From NCBI GenBank assembly GCA_002501065.1, contig DLRK01000066.1:25510-56260 (forward strand): 30,751 bases of DNA. Direction: 5' to 3'. How positions within the stretch are numbered: position 1 is the stretch's first letter; each line of letters opens with the position of its first letter. The notes under the pieces are model-generated. The model worked only from the letters and a program-made list of their open reading frames with translations. It was not told where the DNA came from and searched no databases. This stretch comes from Akkermansiaceae bacterium UBA7890. GTDB taxonomy: Bacteria; Verrucomicrobiota; Verrucomicrobiia; Verrucomicrobiales; Akkermansiaceae. The position numbers and the translations under genes were made by a program. This document shows positions 1 to 7,265 of the stretch, one piece after another.

Positions 1-40
1 ATTCCGTAGCGCCAACCCCATTCCATAGCACCAGCCCCCC
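1..40. repeat. Two imperfect tandem repeats at the left edge
   Basis: Positions 1-19 and 20-40 are two near-identical copies of a 19-21 base unit beginning ATTCC(G/A)TAGC(G/A)CCA and ending in a C-run. A third partial match (ATTCA) begins at 41, just before the SNF2 start codon. The array may continue to the left beyond the window. Its function is unknown. Confidence 0.4.
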
Positions 41-47
41 ATTCATC

Positions 48-3000
48 ATGACAGAATCAACGATGTCCGCGTTGAATCCGGACCGCGCGACGCTGAACTT
101 CCTCAACGGCTTTCCCGAGAAGGTCCGTAAGAGGGGAGAGAGGCTGCAGCAAGACGGCGCGGTAACGCAGATATTCGGCAACCATCTTTTCATTCAAGGG
201 CGGGTGGAGGACAAGGCCGGGACGCACCGGACGACTCTTCGCCTTCAGGGCAACCGCTGGTTCGGGAACTGCACGGAAGAAGATGAGGCCATCGCGGGCG
301 CCGCCATGTATGCGACCATGCTGGAGCGCATGCACCGTGGCGAGGATTTGCCCGAATCACCTAATGAGTTTGATGACACTCCGGTTATCGATCTCATCGA
401 GGACAGGCTTGAGCGCGAGGTCGATGACGCGGAGGCCGACTTCGTCAGCAAGGTGGAGAAGCGTTATCGACGTTACGTGATAGAAGGAGAGATCCACGAT
501 CATGACATGGTGCGCCTGAGTCCCCGGTGGGAAATCAACAGCTACGAACCACTCGAGCTCTGGCCTGTTCCGCCAGGTGACATCATCGAGTTCTGGAACT
601 ATATTGCTTATGCCTTTTACAAGCGCAAACTAAACTACCCGGACTTCATGAACGCGATCACCGACCTTGGGGCGGTGCAACGCAAGATGAGCGACTGGGA
701 ACAGGAGCGTGAAATTGCCTCATGGTACGACCGCATCGAGCGGGTCAACGACCGGCCTCCGCAACTTGAACCGGTTGGAGCTGAGTTTCGTCTGGTGTCC
801 ACCATCAATGAAGCCCGGATAGAGGCCCGGGAAGGAGAAGGAGAGTGGTACGTCCTGCGCGAAAGGCAGGAGATCGAGCGTCTCCTCGAACTCTACAAGG
901 ACTCCGCCTTGCGGACGGATGCCGCGAGTCAAATCCTCTGGGAACACTTTCTCAATTACTACACGGAGCACGGAGAGGCCGGACTGGATCTTGACCAGGA
1001 GAATGCCTGCCGATTCCTGAACCGTATGTTCTGTCAGGAGGCGGTGAGCAGCCGTCTGGTCAATCTTGACGCCCGCGAGTTCAAGATGGTCAGGGAGGCG
1101 CTCAAGTGGGTATGCGAAGACGATCCGGCCAACCCCAATTGCTTCGCCCTGCAGTTGGTGACCAAGGGTGGGGAGGAGGTCTCCCACTCGGTCCGGCTCC
1201 TGCCTGGGCGGGAGGAGCTTTATCAGTCAGATGAGACGGTCTTTTCCGGTCCTCCCCGTTGGTTGGAGGAGACCGAAGTGATGCCCCGGTATCTTATTCC
1301 CAAGACGGTTATCGACAGCCTGGAAGGGGTGGAGTTCCTCAGAAAAATTGGAGCCAGACTTCCGGAATCGATGCGCCGCAGGGTGGTTGATCTGGATCTT
1401 TATCCACGTTTTGAGATGAAGATCATCCAGGGCCTGACTGCAGCGGAAACCGAGCACCTTGTCATTGACGTGACGGCTCTTGAGAAGAAAGAGCGACGTA
1501 GTGAAAAGCTGATCAAGGGAGGCTGGGAAATGGTGGAGCAGAAGCCAGTAAGGGGGAAGCAACTCCTTCGATTTGCGAGAGAGAAACTCTATCCCGTCCC
1601 TGATCTTCTGGCCGAGCAAGGCCTCTCTTACGACGAGAAACTGGATGCCTTTAAGACGCGCATCACCAAGCAGTTCCCTGAGAAGTTCGCGGAGTGGAAT
1701 GAGAAGATGCCCGATTTCGTCGAGATTGAGATGGACGGCAAGCTGCGCACGATCCTCGCTGATCCGGTCTCGGCCGCGGTTCGTTTCGAAGTCATCAACC
1801 AGGAGATCGACTGGTTTGACCTGCGGGTGGTCATCGATGTGGAAGGCGTCAATCTCAGCAAGGTCCAGATCCGGCAGTTGGTCGCGGCCCGTGGCGGTTA
1901 TGTGCGCATGGACGACGGTTCCTGGATGCGCCTCGAGATCAAACTCGACCCCGATCAACGTGATGCAGTGACCCGGCTGGGACTGGATCCCTTCGATCTC
2001 TCCGGCGACACTCACCGGATGCATGCCATGCAGCTGGCGGATCCGAAAGCGGCCGAAGTCTTCGATCCCAAGGCCTGGAAGCGCATCAAGGATAGCGCCA
2101 GAGATATCACTATAGAGGTGGAACCGGAGCTGCCGCCAGGTCTGCAGGCAGAGCTGCGGCCTTACCAGGTCGATGGGTTTTACTTCCTTGCCTATCTCGC
2201 AACCAACCACTTCGGTGGCATTCTGGCCGATGACATGGGTCTCGGTAAGACAATCCAGAGTCTTACCTATATGCTCTGGTTGCGCCAGCTGGCCAAGGAA
2301 CAGGGAAAGCACATGCCGGCCCTGGTCGTGTGTCCCAAGTCCGTGCTCGATGTCTGGGCCGTGGAAGCCGAGCGTTTCGCCCCGGAGCTCAAGGTGCAGG
2401 TCCTGAGGAGTCGGGACCAACTGGACCTCGAAGCTCTCAGGAGCGAACTCGATCTCCTCGTGCTGAATTACGCCCAGTTGCGGGTGGGCGGGGAAGAGCT
2501 CAACAAGGTGAAGTGGCTGGTAGTCATCCTGGACGAGGGTCAGCAGATCAAGAACCCGGATTCGAAGGCCGCGAAATGCGCCCGTGAACTGGATGCAGAG
2601 AATCGCCTGGTGCTTACGGGAACGCCTATCGAGAACCGCCTGATGGACATGTGGTCGCTCATGGCTTTCGCCATGCCGGGAGTGCTGGGCTCCCGCGCCT
2701 ACTTCAAGAAGCGCTTCGACAAGCGCAAGGATCCCAACTCGCAGAATCGACTTGCGGCCCGGCTTCGCCCCTTCCTTCTGCGCCGGACCAAGGGGCAGGT
2801 GGCCAAGGATCTGCCGCCAAGAACCGAGGAGGAGGTGTATGCCAACATGGATGGCATCCAGATGGAGATGTACAAGGCCGAACTGAAGCGCATTCAGAAA
2901 GCGCTCCTTGGTCTCGACTCGGACGAAGCGGTAAAGAAGAACAGCTTCGCCATCCTGCAGGGGCTCATGCGTCTACGGCAGATCTGCTGTCATCCGGGAC

Positions 3001-3566
3001 TGATTGATTCGAAGTATCTCAAGGAAGAGAGCTCAAAGTTGACCGCCCTCTTCTACCTGCTCGACCAGTTGCGCGAGGAGGGACACAAGGTCCTGGTCTT
3101 CTCTCAGTTCGTCTCCATGCTGGAAATCATCCGGACCCAGTTGGAGGTGGAGAGCCGCCCCTTCAACTACCTCACCGGTCAGACCAAGGACCGCAAGGGG
3201 GAGATCGAGAGGTTCCAGACCTGCAAGGAGCCCTCCGTCTTCCTGCTGTCCCTCAAAGCAGGTGGCTCCGGACTGAACCTGACCTCTGCCTCCTACGTCA
3301 TACTCTACGATCCATGGTGGAACCCGGCAGTGGAAAATCAGGCCATCGACCGGACGCACCGGATTGGACAGAAGAACAAGGTGATCGCCTACAGGCTTCT
3401 CACCCGTGACTCGGTAGAGGAGAAGATTCGCGTTCTGCAACACCAGAAGACCGCTCTGGTCACCAACGTTCTTGGCGATGAGGGCTTTGCGAGTAACCTC
3501 GGTCTCGAAGACCTGCAGTTCATCCTGAGTCACGGAGGAGAACTGGAAGGGGAGGAGGAAGAGTGA
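48..3566 (+). CDS. SNF2-family DEAD/DEAH-box ATPase (helicase-like) with SWIM-like N-terminus
   Basis: Predicted ATP-dependent DNA translocase of the bacterial SNF2/HepA-like group, 1172 residues. The ATPase core is C-terminal: DDMGLGKT (Walker A) at residues 728-735, DEGQ (motif II) at 829-832, TGTPIENR (motif III) from 857, and a helicase C lobe ending in DRTHRIGQ (motif VI) at 1101-1108. Motif II has Gly where most bacterial SNF2 proteins have Ala (DEAQ/DEAH). About 700 residues precede the motor. Residues 60-95 resemble a SWIM zinc finger in layout but keep only one of the expected Cys/His ligands. The central part is unrecognised. The acidic tail ends in a run of Glu. ATG 48 is the first of two close in-frame ATGs (48 and 63), and neither has a clear ribosome-binding site. 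Role is inferred as nucleoprotein remodelling or RNA polymerase/DNA transactions; substrate unknown. It appears monocistronic. Confidence 0.93.
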   Translation: MTESTMSALNPDRATLNFLNGFPEKVRKRGERLQQDGAVTQIFGNHLFIQGRVEDKAGTHRTTLRLQGNRWFGNCTEEDEAIAGAAMYATMLERMHRGEDLPESPNEFDDTPVIDLIEDRLEREVDDAEADFVSKVEKRYRRYVIEGEIHDHDMVRLSPRWEINSYEPLELWPVPPGDIIEFWNYIAYAFYKRKLNYPDFMNAITDLGAVQRKMSDWEQEREIASWYDRIERVNDRPPQLEPVGAEFRLVSTINEARIEAREGEGEWYVLRERQEIERLLELYKDSALRTDAASQILWEHFLNYYTEHGEAGLDLDQENACRFLNRMFCQEAVSSRLVNLDAREFKMVREALKWVCEDDPANPNCFALQLVTKGGEEVSHSVRLLPGREELYQSDETVFSGPPRWLEETEVMPRYLIPKTVIDSLEGVEFLRKIGARLPESMRRRVVDLDLYPRFEMKIIQGLTAAETEHLVIDVTALEKKERRSEKLIKGGWEMVEQKPVRGKQLLRFAREKLYPVPDLLAEQGLSYDEKLDAFKTRITKQFPEKFAEWNEKMPDFVEIEMDGKLRTILADPVSAAVRFEVINQEIDWFDLRVVIDVEGVNLSKVQIRQLVAARGGYVRMDDGSWMRLEIKLDPDQRDAVTRLGLDPFDLSGDTHRMHAMQLADPKAAEVFDPKAWKRIKDSARDITIEVEPELPPGLQAELRPYQVDGFYFLAYLATNHFGGILADDMGLGKTIQSLTYMLWLRQLAKEQGKHMPALVVCPKSVLDVWAVEAERFAPELKVQVLRSRDQLDLEALRSELDLLVLNYAQLRVGGEELNKVKWLVVILDEGQQIKNPDSKAAKCARELDAENRLVLTGTPIENRLMDMWSLMAFAMPGVLGSRAYFKKRFDKRKDPNSQNRLAARLRPFLLRRTKGQVAKDLPPRTEEEVYANMDGIQMEMYKAELKRIQKALLGLDSDEAVKKNSFAILQGLMRLRQICCHPGLIDSKYLKEESSKLTALFYLLDQLREEGHKVLVFSQFVSMLEIIRTQLEVESRPFNYLTGQTKDRKGEIERFQTCKEPSVFLLSLKAGGSGLNLTSASYVILYDPWWNPAVENQAIDRTHRIGQKNKVIAYRLLTRDSVEEKIRVLQHQKTALVTNVLGDEGFASNLGLEDLQFILSHGGELEGEEEE

Positions 3567-3952
3567 ACCGGGTGATTTTCAGTCTGCGAATTGCAGGATG
3601 CCGGATCCCGGACCGGGTTTCACCTGAGAAAGCCTTGTTCGCCCCTTGCGTCCCTCGATGAAGGGCCCCCACTACTGGCTTTCCTCAGGGCCTGATCGGT
3701 TCTTGGAGTGAATCCGCATAAGGTGTCCGGCAGAAGGAAGCCTTACCGGGTTCCCCGTAATCGGGTCAGATTGTTTACTGGTGATTAGCCCCTTTGAGTG
3801 ATGCGAATCTTCCGCTCCTGTAAAGAGGCGATGGAGGTCCTTCAGTTTTCCGTTGTTTTGGGATGAAGGAAGTGCTGGCATTGGCTGTGTCCCGGGGTGC
3901 ATTGCCGTAAAAGTGCCGGCCCCGGGCACGACCTTTTCCGATCAATACTGCC
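3567..3952. other. Intergenic region, 386 bp
   Basis: No convincing gene or RNA was seen. Short open frames on both strands have no recognisable protein character. It presumably holds the 3' end of the SNF2 transcript and the promoter of the cytochrome/LRR gene, but I could not identify a confident terminator or -35/-10 pair. Confidence 0.5.
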
Positions 3953-4987
3953 ATGAGTCATACAACCCGAATTCCATCCGTCCTTGCCATCGCGGTGGGG
4001 AGCATCCTGCTTCTTCATCCGGTCACGGCCAAACCTGCTGCCGAGCGCGAGGTCTACAAAGAGGTCATCGTGCCCATCCTGCGAGGCAAGTGTTACCAAT
4101 GCCACGCCGAGGCTGCTGATAATCCGAGTGGGAAGAAGAAGATCAAAGCCAAACTGGACCTGACTACTATTGAATTGATCAAAAAAGGTGGTGACGAGGC
4201 ACCTGCGGCAGTGGCGGGGGATCTGGAGGAGAGCCTCATGATCGAGCGGATCAAGCTTCCGCATGACGACGACGATCACATGCCGCCTGAGGACAAGCCC
4301 CAGACCGATGAGCATGAACTGAAGGTGCTCGAGTGGTGGGTCAAGGCCAACCTTCCGGAGGGAAAGAGCATGAAGGATGCAGGTGCTCCTGACGATGTTC
4401 TGGCGGCAGCAGAGAAGGTGCCCTCCGATGAGGAGGTGAAGAAGACCTTGGTGAAGTTGTTCGCTAAAGCAGAGAAAAACGCTGCCAAGTTGGTGGCCGA
4501 TCGCAAGGCGCTGGAAGGAGCGATTGCCGAGGTGTCAGGGCAGTTCCCTAACGCGATTGGCTTTGTCTCCCAGCAGGACAGCGATCTGACCTTTACGGCG
4601 GTAAGCATGCGCAAGGATTTCAAGGATGAGCACCTGGCCAAGCTTGCTCCGGTGAGTGAGGGCCTGGTTGATGTCAACCTGGGAGCCACTTCCATTACTG
4701 ATGCCGGGGTGGCGAACCTGAGCAAGATGCCGAGACTCAGGAAGCTCTGGCTCAATGGGACAGGAATCACGGACGCCGGTCTGGATTCCATCAAGGCTTT
4801 GAGCGCCCTGGAATATCTCAACCTTTACGGAACGCAGGTGACCGACGAGGGGCTCAAGAAGCTCGCAGGCCTGAAAAACCTCAAGAAGCTCTATCTCTGG
4901 CAGACGAAGGTGACTTCCGGCGCAGTAGAGGAGTTCAAGAAGAGCGCCAAGGACTGTGACGTGAACATGGGGATCAAGGTCGAGTAG
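3953..4987 (+). CDS. Exported PSCyt1-type c-cytochrome domain protein with leucine-rich repeats
   Basis: 344-residue predicted periplasmic or surface protein. Residues 1-26 form a Sec-type signal peptide (hydrophobic stretch about 9-23, ending near VTA-K). A planctomycete cytochrome C (PSCyt1) domain follows, with one haem-binding motif CYQCH at 47-51 and the family's MPP motif near residue 110 (candidate distal Met ligand). A Lys/Ala-rich linker leads to about four leucine-rich repeats of the 'L..L.L..T.ITD.GL' type at about 236-330. The same PSCyt1 layout occurs again at the N-terminus of the large protein at 18439, but here it is joined to LRRs rather than DUF1549/DUF1553. Electron partner and ligand are unknown. 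The ATG start is chosen because the signal peptide begins there. It stands alone, with 386 bp upstream and a convergent gene downstream. Confidence 0.88.
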   Translation: MSHTTRIPSVLAIAVGSILLLHPVTAKPAAEREVYKEVIVPILRGKCYQCHAEAADNPSGKKKIKAKLDLTTIELIKKGGDEAPAAVAGDLEESLMIERIKLPHDDDDHMPPEDKPQTDEHELKVLEWWVKANLPEGKSMKDAGAPDDVLAAAEKVPSDEEVKKTLVKLFAKAEKNAAKLVADRKALEGAIAEVSGQFPNAIGFVSQQDSDLTFTAVSMRKDFKDEHLAKLAPVSEGLVDVNLGATSITDAGVANLSKMPRLRKLWLNGTGITDAGLDSIKALSALEYLNLYGTQVTDEGLKKLAGLKNLKKLYLWQTKVTSGAVEEFKKSAKDCDVNMGIKVE

Positions 4988-5036
4988 GGAGGGAAGCCTG
5001 CGGACCGGATTTAACTTCGAATCCCGCGGGATCCCA

Positions 5037-5064
5037 CCACGGGGCGTTGCATGCCGCCCCGTGG
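5037..5064. terminator. Hairpin between convergent genes, probable factor-assisted/bidirectional terminator
   Basis: A perfect 10-bp GC-rich stem (CCACGGGGCG, 5037-5046, pairing with 5055-5064) encloses an 8-base loop. It lies about 50 bases after the stop of the cytochrome/LRR gene and about 27 bases after the stop of the minus-strand repeat protein. A second perfect 12-bp palindrome, ATCCCGCGGGAT, lies beside it at 5021-5032. No T-run follows on either strand, so this is not a textbook intrinsic terminator. Confidence 0.45.
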
Positions 5065-5090
5065 AGAGGGAACCCCTCGTTCAGCGTCTG

Positions 5091-6461
5091 TCACGGGGAG
5101 TCTCCGCCCCGGGAGCGATCGCGGAACTGCTGTCTGCGATCGGCGTCACGGATGATCTGGCTCTGCCGTTCAGCAGAAAGTCCACTGTTGGGGAGCCATG
5201 CGCGGGCTTCCTCCGGGTCTTTTCGAATCCAGGAGTGGGCGACCCCGTTCAGAGTTTCGGTGCGGATCTCATCATTTGCGATGGAACCGGCCCATTCTGC
5301 GGCCATCTGGGGGTCTGAGCCGTCAATCTCATTGGCATAGCTCCGCACTGCCGTATCACGGGATGCGGAAGGCTCCATTTCGCGCAGGAAGTTGCCGGCC
5401 TCAACCGGATCCTCGCGCGTCCAGCGCTCCATGGACTGGTAAATCGCCCGTGACTGATTGGCTTCGGGGAGATCTGCGAGCCAGCGGACTGCTTCCTCGG
5501 GATTCTCTCGACCGAGTTCTTCGGCCACCTCGCGCACGGCCCGTTCGGCGTAATCCTTGTCGGCGTGACTCTCCACCCAGTCTGCCGCTGCGGCAGGATC
5601 TTCCCTGGCGAACTGATCAGCCACCCGGTCGAAGGCGGAAGCCTTGATTGTTCCTTCCGGGAGTTGTTCGGCCCAGGCGGTTGCATTGGACATGCCGCGT
5701 TCAATCTGGGCACTCGCGATGGTGTCGAGTTGCCGGTCAAAGGCGTAGGCGCGACTCCGCTCCCACCACTGGCGCTGGCCGTCCTCGGTGTCGGAGTTGG
5801 CGAGGGCCTCCCGTTGGGACTGGTCGAGTTCCAGGACAAAGGCGGTGGCGGCCCCGGGATCGGAGCCTGCCAGGCCATTCACAATGCCCTGGGCGAGCAC
5901 GCCTTTCACCAACTCATTGTCAATACCCTTGAGGTGAGCTTTGGCTCCCTCCGGGTCCGTGCTGGCCCAACCAGTCATGGCCGCGATTCCGGCCTGCCCC
6001 TGTCGACGGGGATCCCGATCCAGTTCCTCAACTGCCTTCATGGCGGCGGCACCGTCCAGTTGTCCCCAGGCGCGCAGGAAGAGAGTCATCTGGGCATCTG
6101 AACTGTCGCTGCGATTCTTACGCAGGCCGTCAAAGATGCTCCGTGCACTGGAGGCGTCCATGCTGAGGATGAGATCAGCGAACAGCTTGTTGGCAATGAG
6201 CGGGTCACGTTCACTGAGAAACTGGGAGATGGTTACCCCTGAGCCGGTCAGGTTGCTGCCGGAAGGCGAACGTTCGGAAGCCTTGTCCGCTCTCTGCGTC
6301 GTGGAGTAGTTCCCAGTCCGGGTTGCGCTGCTCTTGCCGGATCTGTTCTTGTCGGCGTCTCTGCCTGAAGCTCCACTTGAGATCCCGCTGGAGCGACCGA
6401 AGAGGAAAGCGGCAGCGGCGAGGGCGAGCCAGATGGCGTGGAGGGTGAGGGACTTGTTCAT
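5091..6461 (-). CDS. Membrane-anchored protein with about nine 32-residue 'DPxxAxxW' helical repeats
   Basis: 456 residues. Residues 7-22 are a hydrophobic N-terminal anchor or uncleaved signal. A Ser/Gly-rich, low-complexity linker follows (about 23-75), then a repeat region from about 129 to 430. The repeat core, W/F-x3-D-P-x2-A-x2-W/F-L, recurs with Asp/Asn-Pro at residues 169, 201, 288, 320, 351, 383 and 415. The regular step is 31-33 residues; two degenerate units sit near 135 and 258. This predicts an alpha-solenoid of HEAT/Sel1-like appearance exposed outside the membrane. The basic C-terminus is Arg-rich. It follows the ECF sigma gene by 80 bp on the same strand, so cotranscription is likely. 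Similar repeat proteins are common in Verrucomicrobiota, but I know of no established function. A role in sensing or in controlling the sigma factor is only inferred from position. Confidence 0.85.
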   Translation of the reverse strand: MNKSLTLHAIWLALAAAAFLFGRSSGISSGASGRDADKNRSGKSSATRTGNYSTTQRADKASERSPSGSNLTGSGVTISQFLSERDPLIANKLFADLILSMDASSARSIFDGLRKNRSDSSDAQMTLFLRAWGQLDGAAAMKAVEELDRDPRRQGQAGIAAMTGWASTDPEGAKAHLKGIDNELVKGVLAQGIVNGLAGSDPGAATAFVLELDQSQREALANSDTEDGQRQWWERSRAYAFDRQLDTIASAQIERGMSNATAWAEQLPEGTIKASAFDRVADQFAREDPAAAADWVESHADKDYAERAVREVAEELGRENPEEAVRWLADLPEANQSRAIYQSMERWTREDPVEAGNFLREMEPSASRDTAVRSYANEIDGSDPQMAAEWAGSIANDEIRTETLNGVAHSWIRKDPEEARAWLPNSGLSAERQSQIIRDADRRQQFRDRSRGGDSP

Positions 6462-6541
6462 GGGGAGGATTCAGGATGGGTTATCATGTGCATGCGTGGA
6501 TAATGGTGGGAATCCGCAGAGAATTGACAAATTGAGGCTTC

Positions 6542-7123
6542 TCAGGAGGGATTCTTGATCTCCCGATGGAGCCAGGTCCTGCCATAGGTCCAGAGGGCCT
6601 CCGCGGTGCGCTTCTTGAGATCCATGGCCTCGGCAGCTTCAGCCATTGTCATCCCCACGAAATAACGGAGTTTGACCAATGTAGCAACCTGCGAATCTTC
6701 CGCTTCAAGGCGGTCCAGGGCCTCGTGGACCGCGATCAACTCCTCGGACGGAGCGTTCACCACGATGGAGAGTTCAGCGGCATCAAGCTCCACCTTGGGT
6801 GTGCCGGATCCTCGTTTCTGGCTCTTCTTCTTGCGTGCGTGGTCGATGAGGATGCGGCGCATGGCCTCGGCGGCCGCGCCGAAGAAGTGGTTGCGGTTTT
6901 TCCAGTTTGGTCCCGAGCTGCCCTCCAGGCGGAGCCACGCTTCGTGTACGAGAGCGGTGGCCTGGAGGGTATGTCCAGCGCGTTCACCTGCCATTCTGCG
7001 GCGGGCGAGGCGGCGCAATTCCTCGTAGACGGCGGGAAGGAGTTCTTCCGCCGTGCACTCGCCGGTCTCCATCCGGCAGAGAATGCGGGTCACGTCATCC
7101 AAGGCAGGTGGAGAGTCCTCCAT
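6542..7123 (-). CDS. ECF sigma factor, Rhodopirellula/Verrucomicrobia type (TIGR02999-like)
   Basis: 193-residue RNA polymerase sigma factor. Region 2 is recognisable at about 30-100: the family pattern YEELRRLARRRM, then LQATALVHEAWLRL, then NHFFGAAAEAMRRILIDHAR. Region 4 lies at about 135-190 and contains the helix-turn-helix (VGMTMAEAAEAMDLKKRTAE). An open frame continues upstream to 7552, but that part is Ser/Pro-rich and overlaps the divergent kinase, so ATG 7123 (MEDSPP...) is chosen; the family homology begins there. The gene is divergent from the transmembrane kinase (142 bp between starts) and followed by the repeat-anchored membrane protein. No classical anti-sigma factor is present. 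In this phylum such ECF factors are often paired with Ser/Thr kinases, so phosphorylation control is plausible but inferred. Confidence 0.93.
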   Translation of the reverse strand: MEDSPPALDDVTRILCRMETGECTAEELLPAVYEELRRLARRRMAGERAGHTLQATALVHEAWLRLEGSSGPNWKNRNHFFGAAAEAMRRILIDHARKKKSQKRGSGTPKVELDAAELSIVVNAPSEELIAVHEALDRLEAEDSQVATLVKLRYFVGMTMAEAAEAMDLKKRTAEALWTYGRTWLHREIKNPS

Positions 7124-7265
7124 GCCCGGGATTCTGTCAACGGGCAGCACCGGGAGAGAGGTTCGGTGCGGGAATTTCGACAAATTTGCGCATAATGGGG
7201 ATAGCGATGGTATCATTTCGTCATACAGTTTGTGAGGTCTCGGACCTTTCACCGACAACCAGTCA

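Noticed and set aside
1227..2420. 397-codon open frame on the minus strand inside the SNF2 gene
   Set aside because: It lies antisense to well-conserved SNF2 sequence. Long antisense frames are expected from GC-rich codon bias, and the translation has no domain character.
5016..5025. TTCGAATCCC, resembling a tRNA T-loop
   Set aside because: The 5' half of the T-stem is absent (TTTAAC precedes it), no anticodon or acceptor arms can be formed, and no CCA end fits.
7135..7140. TTGACA on the minus strand as a -35 box for the ECF sigma gene
   Set aside because: It lies only about 12 bases before the start codon, leaving no room for a -10 element and a transcript start.
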